64,000 bases of DNA from Planctomycetota bacterium. GTDB taxonomy: Bacteria > Planctomycetota > UBA1135 > JADKAF01. The DNA lies in contig JADKAF010000001.1 in assembly GCA_016719295.1 (NCBI GenBank), positions 744,001 to 808,000 of the forward strand, read 5' to 3'. The position numbers were made by a program, and so were the translations under genes. Positions 26,013 through 35,865 of the stretch are shown here, piece after piece (the first letter of the stretch is position 1; each line of letters begins with the position of its first letter). The notes beneath the pieces are model-generated. The model had not been told where the DNA came from. It did not search any database and worked only from the letters and a program-made list of their open reading frames with translations.

Positions 26013-27146
26013 ATGAACGCCGCTGCACTCGCCCGCGGGAACGCGCTGGCTCGCGCCGTCCTGGAGGCGCTCCCCGACGCTCGTTGGATCGCGCGCGCAC
26101 CGGGCCGCGTGAACCTGATCGGCGAGCACACCGACTACAACGGCTTCCCGGTGCTGCCGCTCGCGCTGGATCGCGCCGCGTGGATCGCCGCGGCCCCGCG
26201 GCCCGAGCCGGTGCTGCGCATCCGCAGCGTCGAGCCGGCCCGCTGGCCCGGCGAGGAGATCGCGCTGCGCGAGCTGCCGCGTCGCGCGCGCGCGGGCAGC
26301 TGGGTCGACTACCTCGTCGCCGGTCTCCGCACCGCGCCGCCCGTTCACGGGCTCGAGCTCGTCGTGGGCTCGGATGTCCCGGTCGCGGCGGGGCTCTCCT
26401 CTTCGGCCGCGCTCGTCGTCGCGGCGCTCCTGCTCGCGCAGCCCGAGCGTCCGCGCGAAGAGCTCGCCGAGCTCGCCGCGCGCGCCGAGCACTACGTCGG
26501 CACGCACTCCGGCGGGATGGATCAAGCGATCTCGTTGCTGGCGCGCGCAGGGCATGCGCTGCGCATCGACTTCCGTCCGCTGCGCGCGCGCGCGATCGCG
26601 CTGCCGCGGGAGCTCGTCGTGCTGGTGGCTCCCTCCGGTGTCCTGGCGGAGAAGGGCGGCGCGGCCCAGGCGGCATACAACCAGCGCGTGGCGGAGTGCG
26701 CACGCGCGGCGGTGGCGCTCGGCGCTCCCGTCGGCGCTCTCCTCGCGGAGGTCTCCGGCGAGCGGCGTGCCGAGCGCGCGGCTGGCCTCGACGATGCCGT
26801 GCTCGCGCGGCGCGCGCGCTTCGTCTTCGAGGAAGCGCGGCGCGTCGACGAGGCCGAGCGCTGTCTCGCGCGCGGGGACATCGAAGGGCTGGGTGCTTTG
26901 CTCGACGCGTCGCACGCGGGGCTCCGCGACCTCTATGAAGTGAGCCATCCTGTCGTGGACGCCCTCGTCGCGGAGCTCCGCACGTGTGGTGCCAGAGGAG
27001 CGCGCATCGTGGGGGCTGGCTTCGGAGGTTGCGCGGTCGCCGTGGCGCGACGCAGCGACGTCGATGCGATCCGCGCGCGCTGCTCGCGCGAGCTCTGGAC
27101 CTTCGTCCCCGGGGGACCGGCCGAGCGCTTCGCGCTCGAGCGCTGA
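26013..27146 (+). CDS. galK: Galactokinase
   Basis: 377 residues. GRVNLIGEHTDYNG (residues 31-44) is the galactokinase signature; GSDVPVAAGLSSSAALVVAALL is the GHMP phosphate-binding motif, GTHSGGMDQAISLL includes the catalytic aspartate region, and GAGFGGCAVAVAR is the third GHMP motif. It phosphorylates galactose at C1 with ATP in the cytoplasm. No galT or galE is adjacent, though an NAD-dependent epimerase gene begins at the far end of the window. The start at 26013 is preferred over an upstream GTG/ATG because those would overlap the divergent gene. Confidence 0.93.
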   Translation: MNAAALARGNALARAVLEALPDARWIARAPGRVNLIGEHTDYNGFPVLPLALDRAAWIAAAPRPEPVLRIRSVEPARWPGEEIALRELPRRARAGSWVDYLVAGLRTAPPVHGLELVVGSDVPVAAGLSSSAALVVAALLLAQPERPREELAELAARAEHYVGTHSGGMDQAISLLARAGHALRIDFRPLRARAIALPRELVVLVAPSGVLAEKGGAAQAAYNQRVAECARAAVALGAPVGALLAEVSGERRAERAAGLDDAVLARRARFVFEEARRVDEAERCLARGDIEGLGALLDASHAGLRDLYEVSHPVVDALVAELRTCGARGARIVGAGFGGCAVAVARRSDVDAIRARCSRELWTFVPGGPAERFALER

Positions 27147-27223
27147 GCGAGCGCTGCGCGGAAGGCGCGCGGCGCAGAAAGGCCGCTCTTCCCTTCGCGC
27201 CTGAGCGGCGCAAAATGCGCGGC

Positions 27224-28909
27224 ATGAATCTCCCCCGGAACCCCGTGCGCTCCCTCCTCGCGAGCGCTGTTCTGCTCACGTTCGCCGCGAGCTGTTCGGA
27301 CTCCGAAGCGGAGCGCCAAGTCGCGGCGCCCGCGCCGCCCGAGAAGAGCAGCGCCCTTCCCGCCGCGGCTTCGCCCGACGCGCAGACAGGGGCGCAGACA
27401 GGGGCGCAGGCCGCCGAGAAGTCGGCCGAGAAGCCGGCCGAGCAACCCGCCGAGAAGCCGGCCGAGGAGCCGCCGTTCGCGAAGGTCGACGGCCCGCGCG
27501 GTCTGCGCACGCGCAAGGAAGGCGCGCTGGACGGCGTCACGCTGATCGCGCCGCTGAACTCCAAGCAGACGCACCTGGTCGACCTCGACGGCAAGGTGGT
27601 GCACACCTGGACCTGCGATCACGTGCCGGCGGGCGCGACCTACTTCCTCGAGAACGGGCATCTCCTCCGCACGGCGATGCTCGAGAACAACCCGCGCTTC
27701 CACGGCGGCGGCATCGGCGGGCGCATCGAGGAGCGGAGCTGGAGCGGCGAGCTCCTCTGGGAGTACGAGCTCGCGAACGATCAGCGCACGACGCATCACG
27801 ACATCGCGCTGCTGCCGAACGGCAACGTGCTCGCGATCGCCTACGAGTATCACGCGCCGGAGGAGGCGTTCGAGCACGGCCTCGCCGTCGAGCAGATCGA
27901 CGACAAGGACGGGCATTGGTGCGATGTCGTGATCGAGATCGAGCCGACGCGACCCAAGGGCGGCAAGATCGTCTGGGAATGGCGCAGCTTCGACCACCTC
28001 GTGCAGGACCTCGATCCGGAGCAGAAGGGCTACGGCAAGCCGGCCGACTTCCCCGGCCGCATCGACATCAACTGCCATCACCGCTTCGATCGCGTGGAGA
28101 GCGATGAAGAGCGCCTCGAGCGCGAAGAGCGCGAGCGGCAGATCCAGGCGCTCGGCTACACCGGCGGCAAGGCGGCGGTCGCCGATGAAGAGAAGAAGAA
28201 GGCCGACGGAGCGCCGAAGAAGCGCAAGCACGGCGCCGACTGGCTGCATCTCAACACCGTCGGCTATCTCGCGGAGCTCGACTTGATCGTCCTCTCGACG
28301 CCGGATCTCAGCGAGATCTGGGTCATCGATCACTCGACGACGACGGCGGAAGCCGCCAGCGATCGCGGCGGACGCTGGGGCCGCGGAGGCGAGCTGCTCT
28401 ACCGCTTCGGCAATCCGCGGAACTACGGCTGCGGCAAGGCCGAGGATCGCTCGCTCTGGTACCAGCACCAGCCGAGCTGGCAACGCGGGGAGACCCCCGG
28501 CGAGCTCGCGCTCCTGTTCTTCAACAACGGCTCCGGTCGCCCGGGGAAAGAGCACTCTTCCATTGAGGAGGTGCTGCTGCCGTTCACGCCCGAGAAGGGC
28601 TTCGCGAAGGAAGCGGGGAAGGCGTTCCCCGCGCCGAAGGAGCTCTGGCGCTACGCCGATCCCGAGAAGCTCTTCTCGCCGTTCATCTCCGGCGCGCAGC
28701 GCCTCTCGAACGGCAACACGCTGATCTGCGAAGGCGCCCGCGGCCGCGTGCTCGAAGTCACGCGCGCCGGCGAGATCGTGTGGGACTACTACAACCCGCT
28801 CGGCGGCGACGTCGAGCCGAAGGAGCAGCAGGGCAAGGCACCGCCGCATGCGCTCTTCCGCGCGACGCGTCTTCCGAAGGGACATCCGGGGCTCGCCGGG
28901 CGGCTCTGA
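27224..28909 (+). CDS. Arylsulfotransferase (ASST)-like lipoprotein
   Basis: 561 residues. The signal peptide ends FAASC, a lipobox. A linker follows with two and a half tandem copies of a 12-bp unit at 27380-27409 (TGAQ repeats) and then AEKPAEQ-type repeats to about residue 85. The body is a six-bladed propeller of the ASST type: KVVHTWTCDH, HHDIALLPNGNVLAIAYEYH (with the conserved histidine pair), HRFDRV, and SNGNTLICEGARGRVLEVTRAGEIVW. Family enzymes move sulfate between phenols in the periplasm. Sulfatase genes nearby make a sulfate-ester context plausible. An in-frame ATG at 27215 is an alternative start. Confidence 0.8.
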   Translation: MNLPRNPVRSLLASAVLLTFAASCSDSEAERQVAAPAPPEKSSALPAAASPDAQTGAQTGAQAAEKSAEKPAEQPAEKPAEEPPFAKVDGPRGLRTRKEGALDGVTLIAPLNSKQTHLVDLDGKVVHTWTCDHVPAGATYFLENGHLLRTAMLENNPRFHGGGIGGRIEERSWSGELLWEYELANDQRTTHHDIALLPNGNVLAIAYEYHAPEEAFEHGLAVEQIDDKDGHWCDVVIEIEPTRPKGGKIVWEWRSFDHLVQDLDPEQKGYGKPADFPGRIDINCHHRFDRVESDEERLEREERERQIQALGYTGGKAAVADEEKKKADGAPKKRKHGADWLHLNTVGYLAELDLIVLSTPDLSEIWVIDHSTTTAEAASDRGGRWGRGGELLYRFGNPRNYGCGKAEDRSLWYQHQPSWQRGETPGELALLFFNNGSGRPGKEHSSIEEVLLPFTPEKGFAKEAGKAFPAPKELWRYADPEKLFSPFISGAQRLSNGNTLICEGARGRVLEVTRAGEIVWDYYNPLGGDVEPKEQQGKAPPHALFRATRLPKGHPGLAGRL

Positions 28910-28977
28910 GACGCGCGTTGCCTTCCGTCGAAGCGTTCCGCATCCTGGGCCGCTCCTCCGTCCGAGCGACCCCACGC

Positions 28978-30252
28978 ATGCAACTTCGAAGCCCTGCGCT
29001 CGCGCTCTTCTGCTCCATGGCTCCGGCCTGGATTGGCGCGAGCTGCTCCGATCGCGAGCCCGAGCCGCGCCGTCCCGCGCGCACCGAGAGCGCCTCGAGC
29101 GCAACGCCGGCCGCGCCACCGAACGGCGTGACGGCAGGCGGCCCGGCCAAGGCCGTCGCGAGCCCCGTGAACGGCGGCGATCGCGCGCCCGGAGAAGCGA
29201 AGCCCGATCCGGTCCCCGTCGCGGAGGTCGCCGATGGCGAGAAGCTTTATGCGCAGCATTGCGCGCTCTGCCACGGCATCAGCGGCGACGGCCAGGGGCA
29301 GATGAAGCTCGATCCGCCCGCGCGGAGCTTCCAGTCGGGCAAGTTCTCGTTCGGCAACACGCCCGAGCAGCTCGTGAAGACGATCACCTCGGGGATCCCG
29401 GGGCGTTCGCCGATGCCGGCGTTCGAGCTGATCCTCACGGAGGTCGAGCGGCGCGCGATCGTGAAGCATCTCGCGACCTTGATGCCGATCGAGCAAGCGA
29501 CGAACGCGGAGAGCACCGAGATGGTCGTGCTCGGGAAGACCCTCTTCGCGCGCGGCTTGCTGCCGGCGCTGGCGGGCGGGTTGCCCGTGCGCGAACGCGG
29601 CTTGCTGGTGGGGGTGCCCGAAGGGCTCTCGTTCGAGTACCGCGTCGATGACGTGCGTTTGCTGGCGCTGCGCCTCGGTCGCTTCGCCTCGCGGCGCGAC
29701 TGGGGCGGTCGCGGAGGTGACGCGCTGGAGCCGCTGGGGCGCGTGCTCGCGGCGATGCAGGGCGGAGATCCGGAGGCGAGCTTCGCGAAGAGCGGCGCTC
29801 CGCTGCGCGCCGCGTTCCGCGGGACCTGGACGCGCGGCGATGAATCGATCGTCGAGCTCGAGCTCGTCGATGCCGCGGGGGCGAGCTTGGGCCGCCTCGA
29901 AGAGCGGCTCGAGGTCGTGGCGCTGCGCGATGGCACCGGCGTGGAGCGACGTTGGAGCGGCGGCGGCGCGGCGTCCGGCGTGGCGCTCGATCCGCTCGGC
30001 TCGCGCGGTAAGAGCGCGACGTGGGAGGAGCAATCCGGCTGGTGGTGGACGCACGAGCCGCTCGAGGACGGCACGACCTTGGTCACGGCGGTGAGCGCCG
30101 GCGCGAGGGAAAGCGGCGCGGACGGGCGCAAGCTCTTCGGCGCGCGCGCGAGCGGCGATGCGAACGCTCCGGCGTGGCGTCAGCTCAGCATGGTCGCGTC
30201 GGTGTGGGATGCAACGCGGCGCGCGGTCGTCGCAGAGGCGTTGGCTCGATGA
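28978..30252 (+). CDS. Cytochrome c-domain lipoprotein
   Basis: 424 residues. A lipobox-like IGASC ends the signal sequence, then a Pro/Ala-rich linker runs to residue 80. The cytochrome c core has HCALCHG (CxxCH, about residue 93) and a likely distal methionine in SPMPAFELILTEVERR. Residues 175-424 form a second domain with no recognisable motif (SFEYRVDDVRLLALRLG, WWWTHEPLEDGTT). It is anchored and extracytoplasmic. Its stop overlaps the start of the large fusion gene (ATGA), so it is probably the electron acceptor for the propeller domain of that protein. Confidence 0.85.
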   Translation: MQLRSPALALFCSMAPAWIGASCSDREPEPRRPARTESASSATPAAPPNGVTAGGPAKAVASPVNGGDRAPGEAKPDPVPVAEVADGEKLYAQHCALCHGISGDGQGQMKLDPPARSFQSGKFSFGNTPEQLVKTITSGIPGRSPMPAFELILTEVERRAIVKHLATLMPIEQATNAESTEMVVLGKTLFARGLLPALAGGLPVRERGLLVGVPEGLSFEYRVDDVRLLALRLGRFASRRDWGGRGGDALEPLGRVLAAMQGGDPEASFAKSGAPLRAAFRGTWTRGDESIVELELVDAAGASLGRLEERLEVVALRDGTGVERRWSGGGAASGVALDPLGSRGKSATWEEQSGWWWTHEPLEDGTTLVTAVSAGARESGADGRKLFGARASGDANAPAWRQLSMVASVWDATRRAVVAEALAR

Positions 30253-33200
30253 AGACGATCGGCAGTCTCGGCGGCGTTCTCGCGCTCACACTCTTCACGA
30301 GCGCGGTGCAGGCGCAGAGCGAGCGCGAAGCGGAGCACTACCGCCTCGAGCACTTCAACACGCCCGACGGCGCGCGCGTCGAGGTCGGCGGGATGGACTT
30401 CCTGCCGGACGGCCGCTTGGTGCTGAGCACCCGGCGCGGTCAGGTGTGGATCGTGGAGAACCCGCTCGCGGCCGATCCGGCCGCGGCGCGCTGGAAGCTC
30501 TTCGCAGAAGGTCTGCAGGAAGGCCTCGGCCTCGCCGTGGTGAACGGTGTCATCCACGTCGTGCAGCGCGGCGAGCTCTCGCGCCTCCACGACACGGACG
30601 GCGATGGCGTCTGCGATCGCGTCGAGTGCGTGACGAACGCGTGGGGGCTCTCCGACAACTACCACGAGTTCGGCTACGGCTTGCCGCGCGACGCGCAGGG
30701 CAACTTCTACGTGTCGCTAAACGTCGGGTTCCCGAACCCGAAGTGGTGGCACGGGCAGTCGATGGCGCCGTGGCGCGGGTGGGTGGTGCGCATCACGCCG
30801 AGCGGCGAGATGCAGCCCTTCGCGATGGGGTTTCGTTCTCCCAACGGCTTGGGAGCGCGCCCCGACGGCGAGATCTTCCTCACCGACAATCAGGGCGACT
30901 GGATGCCCGTTTGTCCGATCGTGCACGTGCGCGCGGGTTCCTTCTACGGCCATCCCGCGTCGCTGCGTTGGACGGGACCCTATGCCAGCGCGAAGCGCAC
31001 GCCGAGCGACACGGAGCCTCCGAAGGTGGAGCGCGCTCCGGCCGCGATCTGGATCCCGTACGAGTGGTCGCGCTCCACCGGCTCGCTCTGCTGGGATACG
31101 ACCGAGGGCAAGTTCGGTCCCTTCGGCGGGCAGGCGATGGTGGCCGAGCTCACGAACGGCATGGTGCTGCGCGCTTGCTTCGAAGAAGTGCGCGGCGTGA
31201 CACAGGGCGCGATCTGGCCGCTGCGCCGCCAGGTCGGCTCGGCGAACCGCGTGTGCTTCGCGCCCGACGGCACGCTCTTCGTCGGCCTCACCAATCGCGG
31301 CTGGGGCGGCGAAGCTCCGGCCGATGGTCTCGCGCGTCTGCGCTACACCGGGAAGCTGCCGTTCGAGGTCGAGAATGTCGCGGTGCGCGACGACGGCTTC
31401 CGGCTGCGCTTCACCGAGCCGCTGGCCGCGGACTGCGCGTTCGAACCTGGCCAGTGCGAGGTCACGCAGTACGACTACGACTGGTGGTGGGAGTACGGCT
31501 CGCCGGAGCGCCATCACAGCTCGCGCGCGGTGCGCGCGATCGAGCTGTCGGCCGATCGCCGCGAAGCGCGCTTGGTGCTCGAGGGACTCGAGGCCGGCAT
31601 GATCGCGCGGGTCACGACGCGCGGCCTCCGCGGCGCGAGCGGCGCGGAGCTCCTGCACGACACCTTCGCGTACACGGTGAACCGCTTGCCGAACGGCTCG
31701 GACACGCCGCCGCCGGTGGCGAAGCTCGTTCCGCCGCCGCCGACCGCCGAGAGCCAGCAGGAAGGTTGGCTTTTCCTCTCCTACGGGGAGGCGACGCAGG
31801 ATTGGCAGGGCAGCGGATGGGTGCGCAAGAACGCCGACCTCGATCCCGCGAAGCCGGAGGCATTCGCGCTGACCGATGGGCAGGGTGCGTTCGTGCCCGA
31901 GGCGAGCAGCGAACGCGCGCGCATCGCCTCGCGCGGCGAGCTCGGCGACGTCGAGGCGACGATGGAGGTCTCGCTCGCGAAGGACGCGCGAGCGGTGCTC
32001 TGGCTCCACGGGCGCTACGGCTTCCAGCTCTTCGATGATCCGTCGCAGCCGGAAGGCAGCGCGCCGCAGTGCGGGCGCGTGCTCGCCAGTGCGGACGGGA
32101 GCTTCGCGGGGAAGGCCCCCGATCGCAGCGCGATCCACCGCGCGGGTGACTGGAGCAACCTCTATCTCCGCTGGCGCGCGCCGCGCTTCGACGCGAGCGG
32201 CCGGAAGATCGAGCCCGCGCGCCTCGTGCGCGCGCGCATGAACGATCGCATCCTGCACGAGAGCATCGAGCTGCTCGCTCCGTCGGACGGCGCGCCGCTC
32301 GAAGGCGAAGCCGCGCGCGGTCCGCTCGTGCTCGAGGGCTCGCGCGCCGGCGTCGCGATTCGCGGCCTTCGCGTGCGCCGCGTGCAGGAGGAGGAGCCCG
32401 CGCCCGAGACCGGCTGGGTGCGCCTCTTCGACGGCCAGTCGCTCGACGGCTGGAAGATCAGCGATGGGGGGAACTGGAGCGTCGAGGACGGCGCGATCGT
32501 CGGCCGCGGCGAGCGCTCGCACCTCTTCTCGCCGCGCGGCGATTACCGCGACTTCGAGTTCCGCGCCCGGGTCAAGATCAACGACAACGGCAACTCGGGG
32601 ATGTACTTCCGCGTGGCCTTCGGCCCCGAGTGGCCGCAGGGCTACGAGGCGCAGGTGAACAGCACCTTCGGCGACCCGCAGAAGAGCGGCAGCCTCTACG
32701 GGCTGCAGCCGATCCTGACGCGGCTCATCCCGCCGGACGTGTGGTTCACGCAGCACATCATCGTGCGCGACGTCGCGGACGGCGTGCACATCCGCATCCT
32801 GTTGAACGACATCGAGGTCGTGAACTACGTGGACCGCGAGCGCAAGTTTTCACGCGGCCACGTCGCGTTCCAGCAGCACCACCAGGGCTCGGAGGTGCGC
32901 TACCGCGACGTCGAGGTCCGCGAGCTCGGCGCCTCCGGAGAGGAGCTCGTGAAGCGCTACGCTGTGTTCCGTTTGTCCGCCGACATCGGGAGGCTTTCGC
33001 CAGACGAGCGCGCGATGCTGCCGCTCTTCCTCGACGCCGCGCGCGCGATGGACGAGGTCTTCTGGGAGATGGCCTACGGCTCGCGCGAGGAACTGCTCGC
33101 GCGCATCGAGGATCCCTCCCTCCGTCGCTACGCCGAGATCAACTACGGCCCTTGGGATCGCCTCGACGGCGACCGTGCGTTCGTCCCCGGCTTCGGCCCG

Positions 33201-34499
33201 AAGCCGAAGGGGGCGCGCTTCTATCCGCTCGACGCGACGAAAGAAGAGCTGGAGGCCGCCGCCGCGAAGCCGGAGGGCCAGGACCTGCTCGCGCTCTGCA
33301 CCGTCGTCGAGCGCGGCGAGGGCGGCGCTCTGCGCGCGGTGCCGTACGCGCAGCGCTTCCGCGCGCAGTTCGAGCTCGCGGCGAGCAAGATGGTGCAAGC
33401 GGCGGCGCTCGCGCAGGACGCTGGACTCAAGCGCTATCTCGAGCTGCGTGCGGCGGCCCTTCGCAGCGGGGACTACTTCCCGAGCGACATGGCCTGGATG
33501 GAGATGAAGTCGAACGGCGTCGATCTCGTGATCGGGCCGATCGAGACCTACGAGGACCAGCTCTTCGGCGCGAAGGCCGCGTGCGAAGCGTACGTGCTCG
33601 TGAAGGACAAGGTCTGGAGCGAGCGCCTACAGAACATCGCTTCGCTCTTGCCCGAGATGCAGCGCGGCCTCCCGGTGGACGAGAAGTACAAGAGCGAATC
33701 GCCCGGCACGGATTCCGACCTCGGCGCCTACGACGTCGTCTACTACGCTGGCGACTGCAACGCCGGCTCGAAGACCATCGCAATCAATCTGCCGAACGAC
33801 GAGCGCGTGCAGCTCCAGAAAGGGACGCGGCGCTTGCAGCTCCAGAACGCGATGCGCGCGAAGTACGACGCGATCCTGCGTCCGATCGTCGACGTGCTGC
33901 TCGCCGAGGACCAGCGCGCGCTGGTCTCGTTCGAAGCCTTCTTCGGCAACACCATGTTCCACGAGGTCGCGCACGGGCTCGGCATCAAGGCCACCTTGAA
34001 CGGCAAGGGCAGCGTCCGTGAGGCGCTGCGCGAGACGAGCTCGCCGCTCGAGGAGTGCAAGGCCGATGTGCTCGGGCTCTACCTCGTGACCGAGCTCCTG
34101 CGCCGCGGCGCCTACGAAGGCACTACGGTGGAGCAGCACTACGCGACGTTCTTGGCCGGCATCTTCCGCTCGGTGCGCTTCGGCGCTTCCAGCGCGCACG
34201 GGCAGGCCAACATGATCGCGTTCCACGTCTTCCAGCAGCTCGGCGCCTTCGCGCGCGACGAGGCGAGCGGCACCTACCGCGTCGACTTCGAGAAGATGCG
34301 TGCGGCCGTGGCCGAGCTCGCGCGTAGGATCCTAGTGCTCCAGGGCGAAGGCGACATCGACGGCGTCCGCGCCTTGCTCGCGAAGGATGCCGTGATCGAT
34401 CCCGTGCTGGCGGGCGACTTGGCCCGCGTCGCCGCCGCGGGGATTCCGGTGGACGTGGTCTTCGAGCAAGGGGCCGAGGTGTTGGGCCTCTCGCGTTAG
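30249..34499 (+). CDS. Three-domain secreted fusion: beta-propeller, DUF1080, M49-type peptidase
   Basis: 1416 residues with a signal peptide ending AVQAQ. Residues about 30-430 are a PQQ/sorbosone-dehydrogenase-type propeller (GGMDFLPDGRLVLSTRRGQVW, LARPDG-like and NRGWGG blocks). Residues about 720-895 are DUF1080, the 3-keto-disaccharide hydrolase fold (VRLFDGQSLDGWKISDGG, FEFRARVKINDNGNSGMYFR). From residue 905 it is a dipeptidyl-peptidase III-like protein: YGPWDRLDGDRAFVPG, the zinc motif FHEVAHGLG (about 1238) and the third ligand in LEECKADVLGLYL. The junction is in frame with no start or signal between modules. Function as a whole is unknown; each part is known separately. Confidence 0.85.
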   Translation: MKTIGSLGGVLALTLFTSAVQAQSEREAEHYRLEHFNTPDGARVEVGGMDFLPDGRLVLSTRRGQVWIVENPLAADPAAARWKLFAEGLQEGLGLAVVNGVIHVVQRGELSRLHDTDGDGVCDRVECVTNAWGLSDNYHEFGYGLPRDAQGNFYVSLNVGFPNPKWWHGQSMAPWRGWVVRITPSGEMQPFAMGFRSPNGLGARPDGEIFLTDNQGDWMPVCPIVHVRAGSFYGHPASLRWTGPYASAKRTPSDTEPPKVERAPAAIWIPYEWSRSTGSLCWDTTEGKFGPFGGQAMVAELTNGMVLRACFEEVRGVTQGAIWPLRRQVGSANRVCFAPDGTLFVGLTNRGWGGEAPADGLARLRYTGKLPFEVENVAVRDDGFRLRFTEPLAADCAFEPGQCEVTQYDYDWWWEYGSPERHHSSRAVRAIELSADRREARLVLEGLEAGMIARVTTRGLRGASGAELLHDTFAYTVNRLPNGSDTPPPVAKLVPPPPTAESQQEGWLFLSYGEATQDWQGSGWVRKNADLDPAKPEAFALTDGQGAFVPEASSERARIASRGELGDVEATMEVSLAKDARAVLWLHGRYGFQLFDDPSQPEGSAPQCGRVLASADGSFAGKAPDRSAIHRAGDWSNLYLRWRAPRFDASGRKIEPARLVRARMNDRILHESIELLAPSDGAPLEGEAARGPLVLEGSRAGVAIRGLRVRRVQEEEPAPETGWVRLFDGQSLDGWKISDGGNWSVEDGAIVGRGERSHLFSPRGDYRDFEFRARVKINDNGNSGMYFRVAFGPEWPQGYEAQVNSTFGDPQKSGSLYGLQPILTRLIPPDVWFTQHIIVRDVADGVHIRILLNDIEVVNYVDRERKFSRGHVAFQQHHQGSEVRYRDVEVRELGASGEELVKRYAVFRLSADIGRLSPDERAMLPLFLDAARAMDEVFWEMAYGSREELLARIEDPSLRRYAEINYGPWDRLDGDRAFVPGFGPKPKGARFYPLDATKEELEAAAAKPEGQDLLALCTVVERGEGGALRAVPYAQRFRAQFELAASKMVQAAALAQDAGLKRYLELRAAALRSGDYFPSDMAWMEMKSNGVDLVIGPIETYEDQLFGAKAACEAYVLVKDKVWSERLQNIASLLPEMQRGLPVDEKYKSESPGTDSDLGAYDVVYYAGDCNAGSKTIAINLPNDERVQLQKGTRRLQLQNAMRAKYDAILRPIVDVLLAEDQRALVSFEAFFGNTMFHEVAHGLGIKATLNGKGSVREALRETSSPLEECKADVLGLYLVTELLRRGAYEGTTVEQHYATFLAGIFRSVRFGASSAHGQANMIAFHVFQQLGAFARDEASGTYRVDFEKMRAAVAELARRILVLQGEGDIDGVRALLAKDAVIDPVLAGDLARVAAAGIPVDVVFEQGAEVLGLSR

Positions 34500-34524
34500 C
34501 GTCGAACGACGGAGGAGTGGACGA

Positions 34525-35865
34525 ATGCGAAGGTCGACGAGATGCGAGGGGACGCGGCCGGGCCGCACGGGTCGCGTCGCATGGGCCATCGCCGCGAGCC
34601 TCGTCTTCCTGCTCGCGGGCTGTCCCGGACAGACCTACTCGGAGACGATCCTCGCTACCGACGGCACGGTGCAGCGCATCGTCGTTGCGCCGGGAGACGA
34701 GGCGTGGCCTGGATGGAGCTCGCCGGCCGCAGTGAAGGTAAATCGCTCTTCCCGAACGTTCCCGCGTCTCCTCGAGCTCGAGCCTGGTCGAGGGGATGAG
34801 GTCACCTCGCGGTATACGCGCACCGACCTCGATTGGGTGCCGGTCGAGCGTTCGATCCTCCGATCGGAGGCCCGCAACACCTCCTGGCGCGAAGAGTTCC
34901 GCATCGAGCCTCTCGGGCTCGTGCGGCGCATCACGTGGACCGGCACGCTCTCCGATCCGGTCGCGTTCGACGTGATGGAACGACACGCGACGATCGTCGG
35001 CGAGATGGTGGCGGGACTCTTGGCGGATGCCGTACGCGAGGTGGCATCCCCGCTCGAACTCGACGCAGGTCGCTATGCGCTCTGGCTCGATGGGCGCGCG
35101 CGCGAGTGGATTCAAGCGAGCTGCATAGCGTATTACGAGCAACGTGAGGCTGGGGGGGCGGCCGATTCCAGCGTTTGGATCGAACGCATGGCGCGGAGGA
35201 GAGGTTCGAGTAGCGGAGCCGACTGGTGCGCGCTCACGCTCGATCAGTTCGTCGCGACGGAGGTGCCGATCCTGGACGCGACCGGCGTTGCTTTCGGCCC
35301 GGCGCAGATGCGCTCTTTCTTGGAACGTGAGATCGGGCTCTCCCAGAAGGGCTCGCCGCGGGAGTGGTACGACCGCTTGTCCGAGAGCCCGGCGATTCGC
35401 GCCGCTGCGGAGAAGCGCTTTCCTCGGGAGGCCGCCCCCAAGACAACGTTCGAGCCTCTTCTGGAGTCGATGTACGCGCTGGGATGGATGGGTGGGATGA
35501 GCGATCTTCGGCACCGCGTGCACCTGCCCGGCGAGATCGTCGCGAGCGACGGCGTGCGCGTGGGCGATCGCTGCATCGAGTGGACCATCGACAGCAACGC
35601 GGCCTATCCGCGCCAGAGGGTCTTCCACGCGACGTGCCTCGTGGCTGAGCCGTCCTCGTCGGGGGCCTCCCTTCTCGACGAGCGGCTCGAGACCTTGCAG
35701 ACCTACGTCGCTTGCCTCGCAGGCGATCCCGAGCTCGCGAAGCTCTGCACCTCCGGGCGCGCTGGCATCGATCTCGCCGCGCTACGCGGCTACGCCAGTT
35801 CGCTCGAGGATACAAAGGGCGAGTTGTACGCGAACGCGATGCAGTTGATCGCGCTCCTGCGATGA
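34525..35865 (+). CDS. Lipoprotein of unknown function
   Basis: 446 residues. The N-terminus has a basic stretch, a hydrophobic core (AIAASLVFLLAGC) and a lipobox Cys about residue 33. I do not recognise any domain; the body has mixed alpha/beta character with four or five cysteines (SCIAYYEQ, DWCALTL, DRCIEWT, TYVACLA, KLCTSG) that might pair. Base composition is somewhat less GC-biased than its neighbours, a mild sign of later arrival. It starts 25 bp after the fusion gene and overlaps the next sulfatase start (ATGA). Confidence 0.75.
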   Translation: MRRSTRCEGTRPGRTGRVAWAIAASLVFLLAGCPGQTYSETILATDGTVQRIVVAPGDEAWPGWSSPAAVKVNRSSRTFPRLLELEPGRGDEVTSRYTRTDLDWVPVERSILRSEARNTSWREEFRIEPLGLVRRITWTGTLSDPVAFDVMERHATIVGEMVAGLLADAVREVASPLELDAGRYALWLDGRAREWIQASCIAYYEQREAGGAADSSVWIERMARRRGSSSGADWCALTLDQFVATEVPILDATGVAFGPAQMRSFLEREIGLSQKGSPREWYDRLSESPAIRAAAEKRFPREAAPKTTFEPLLESMYALGWMGGMSDLRHRVHLPGEIVASDGVRVGDRCIEWTIDSNAAYPRQRVFHATCLVAEPSSSGASLLDERLETLQTYVACLAGDPELAKLCTSGRAGIDLAALRGYASSLEDTKGELYANAMQLIALLR

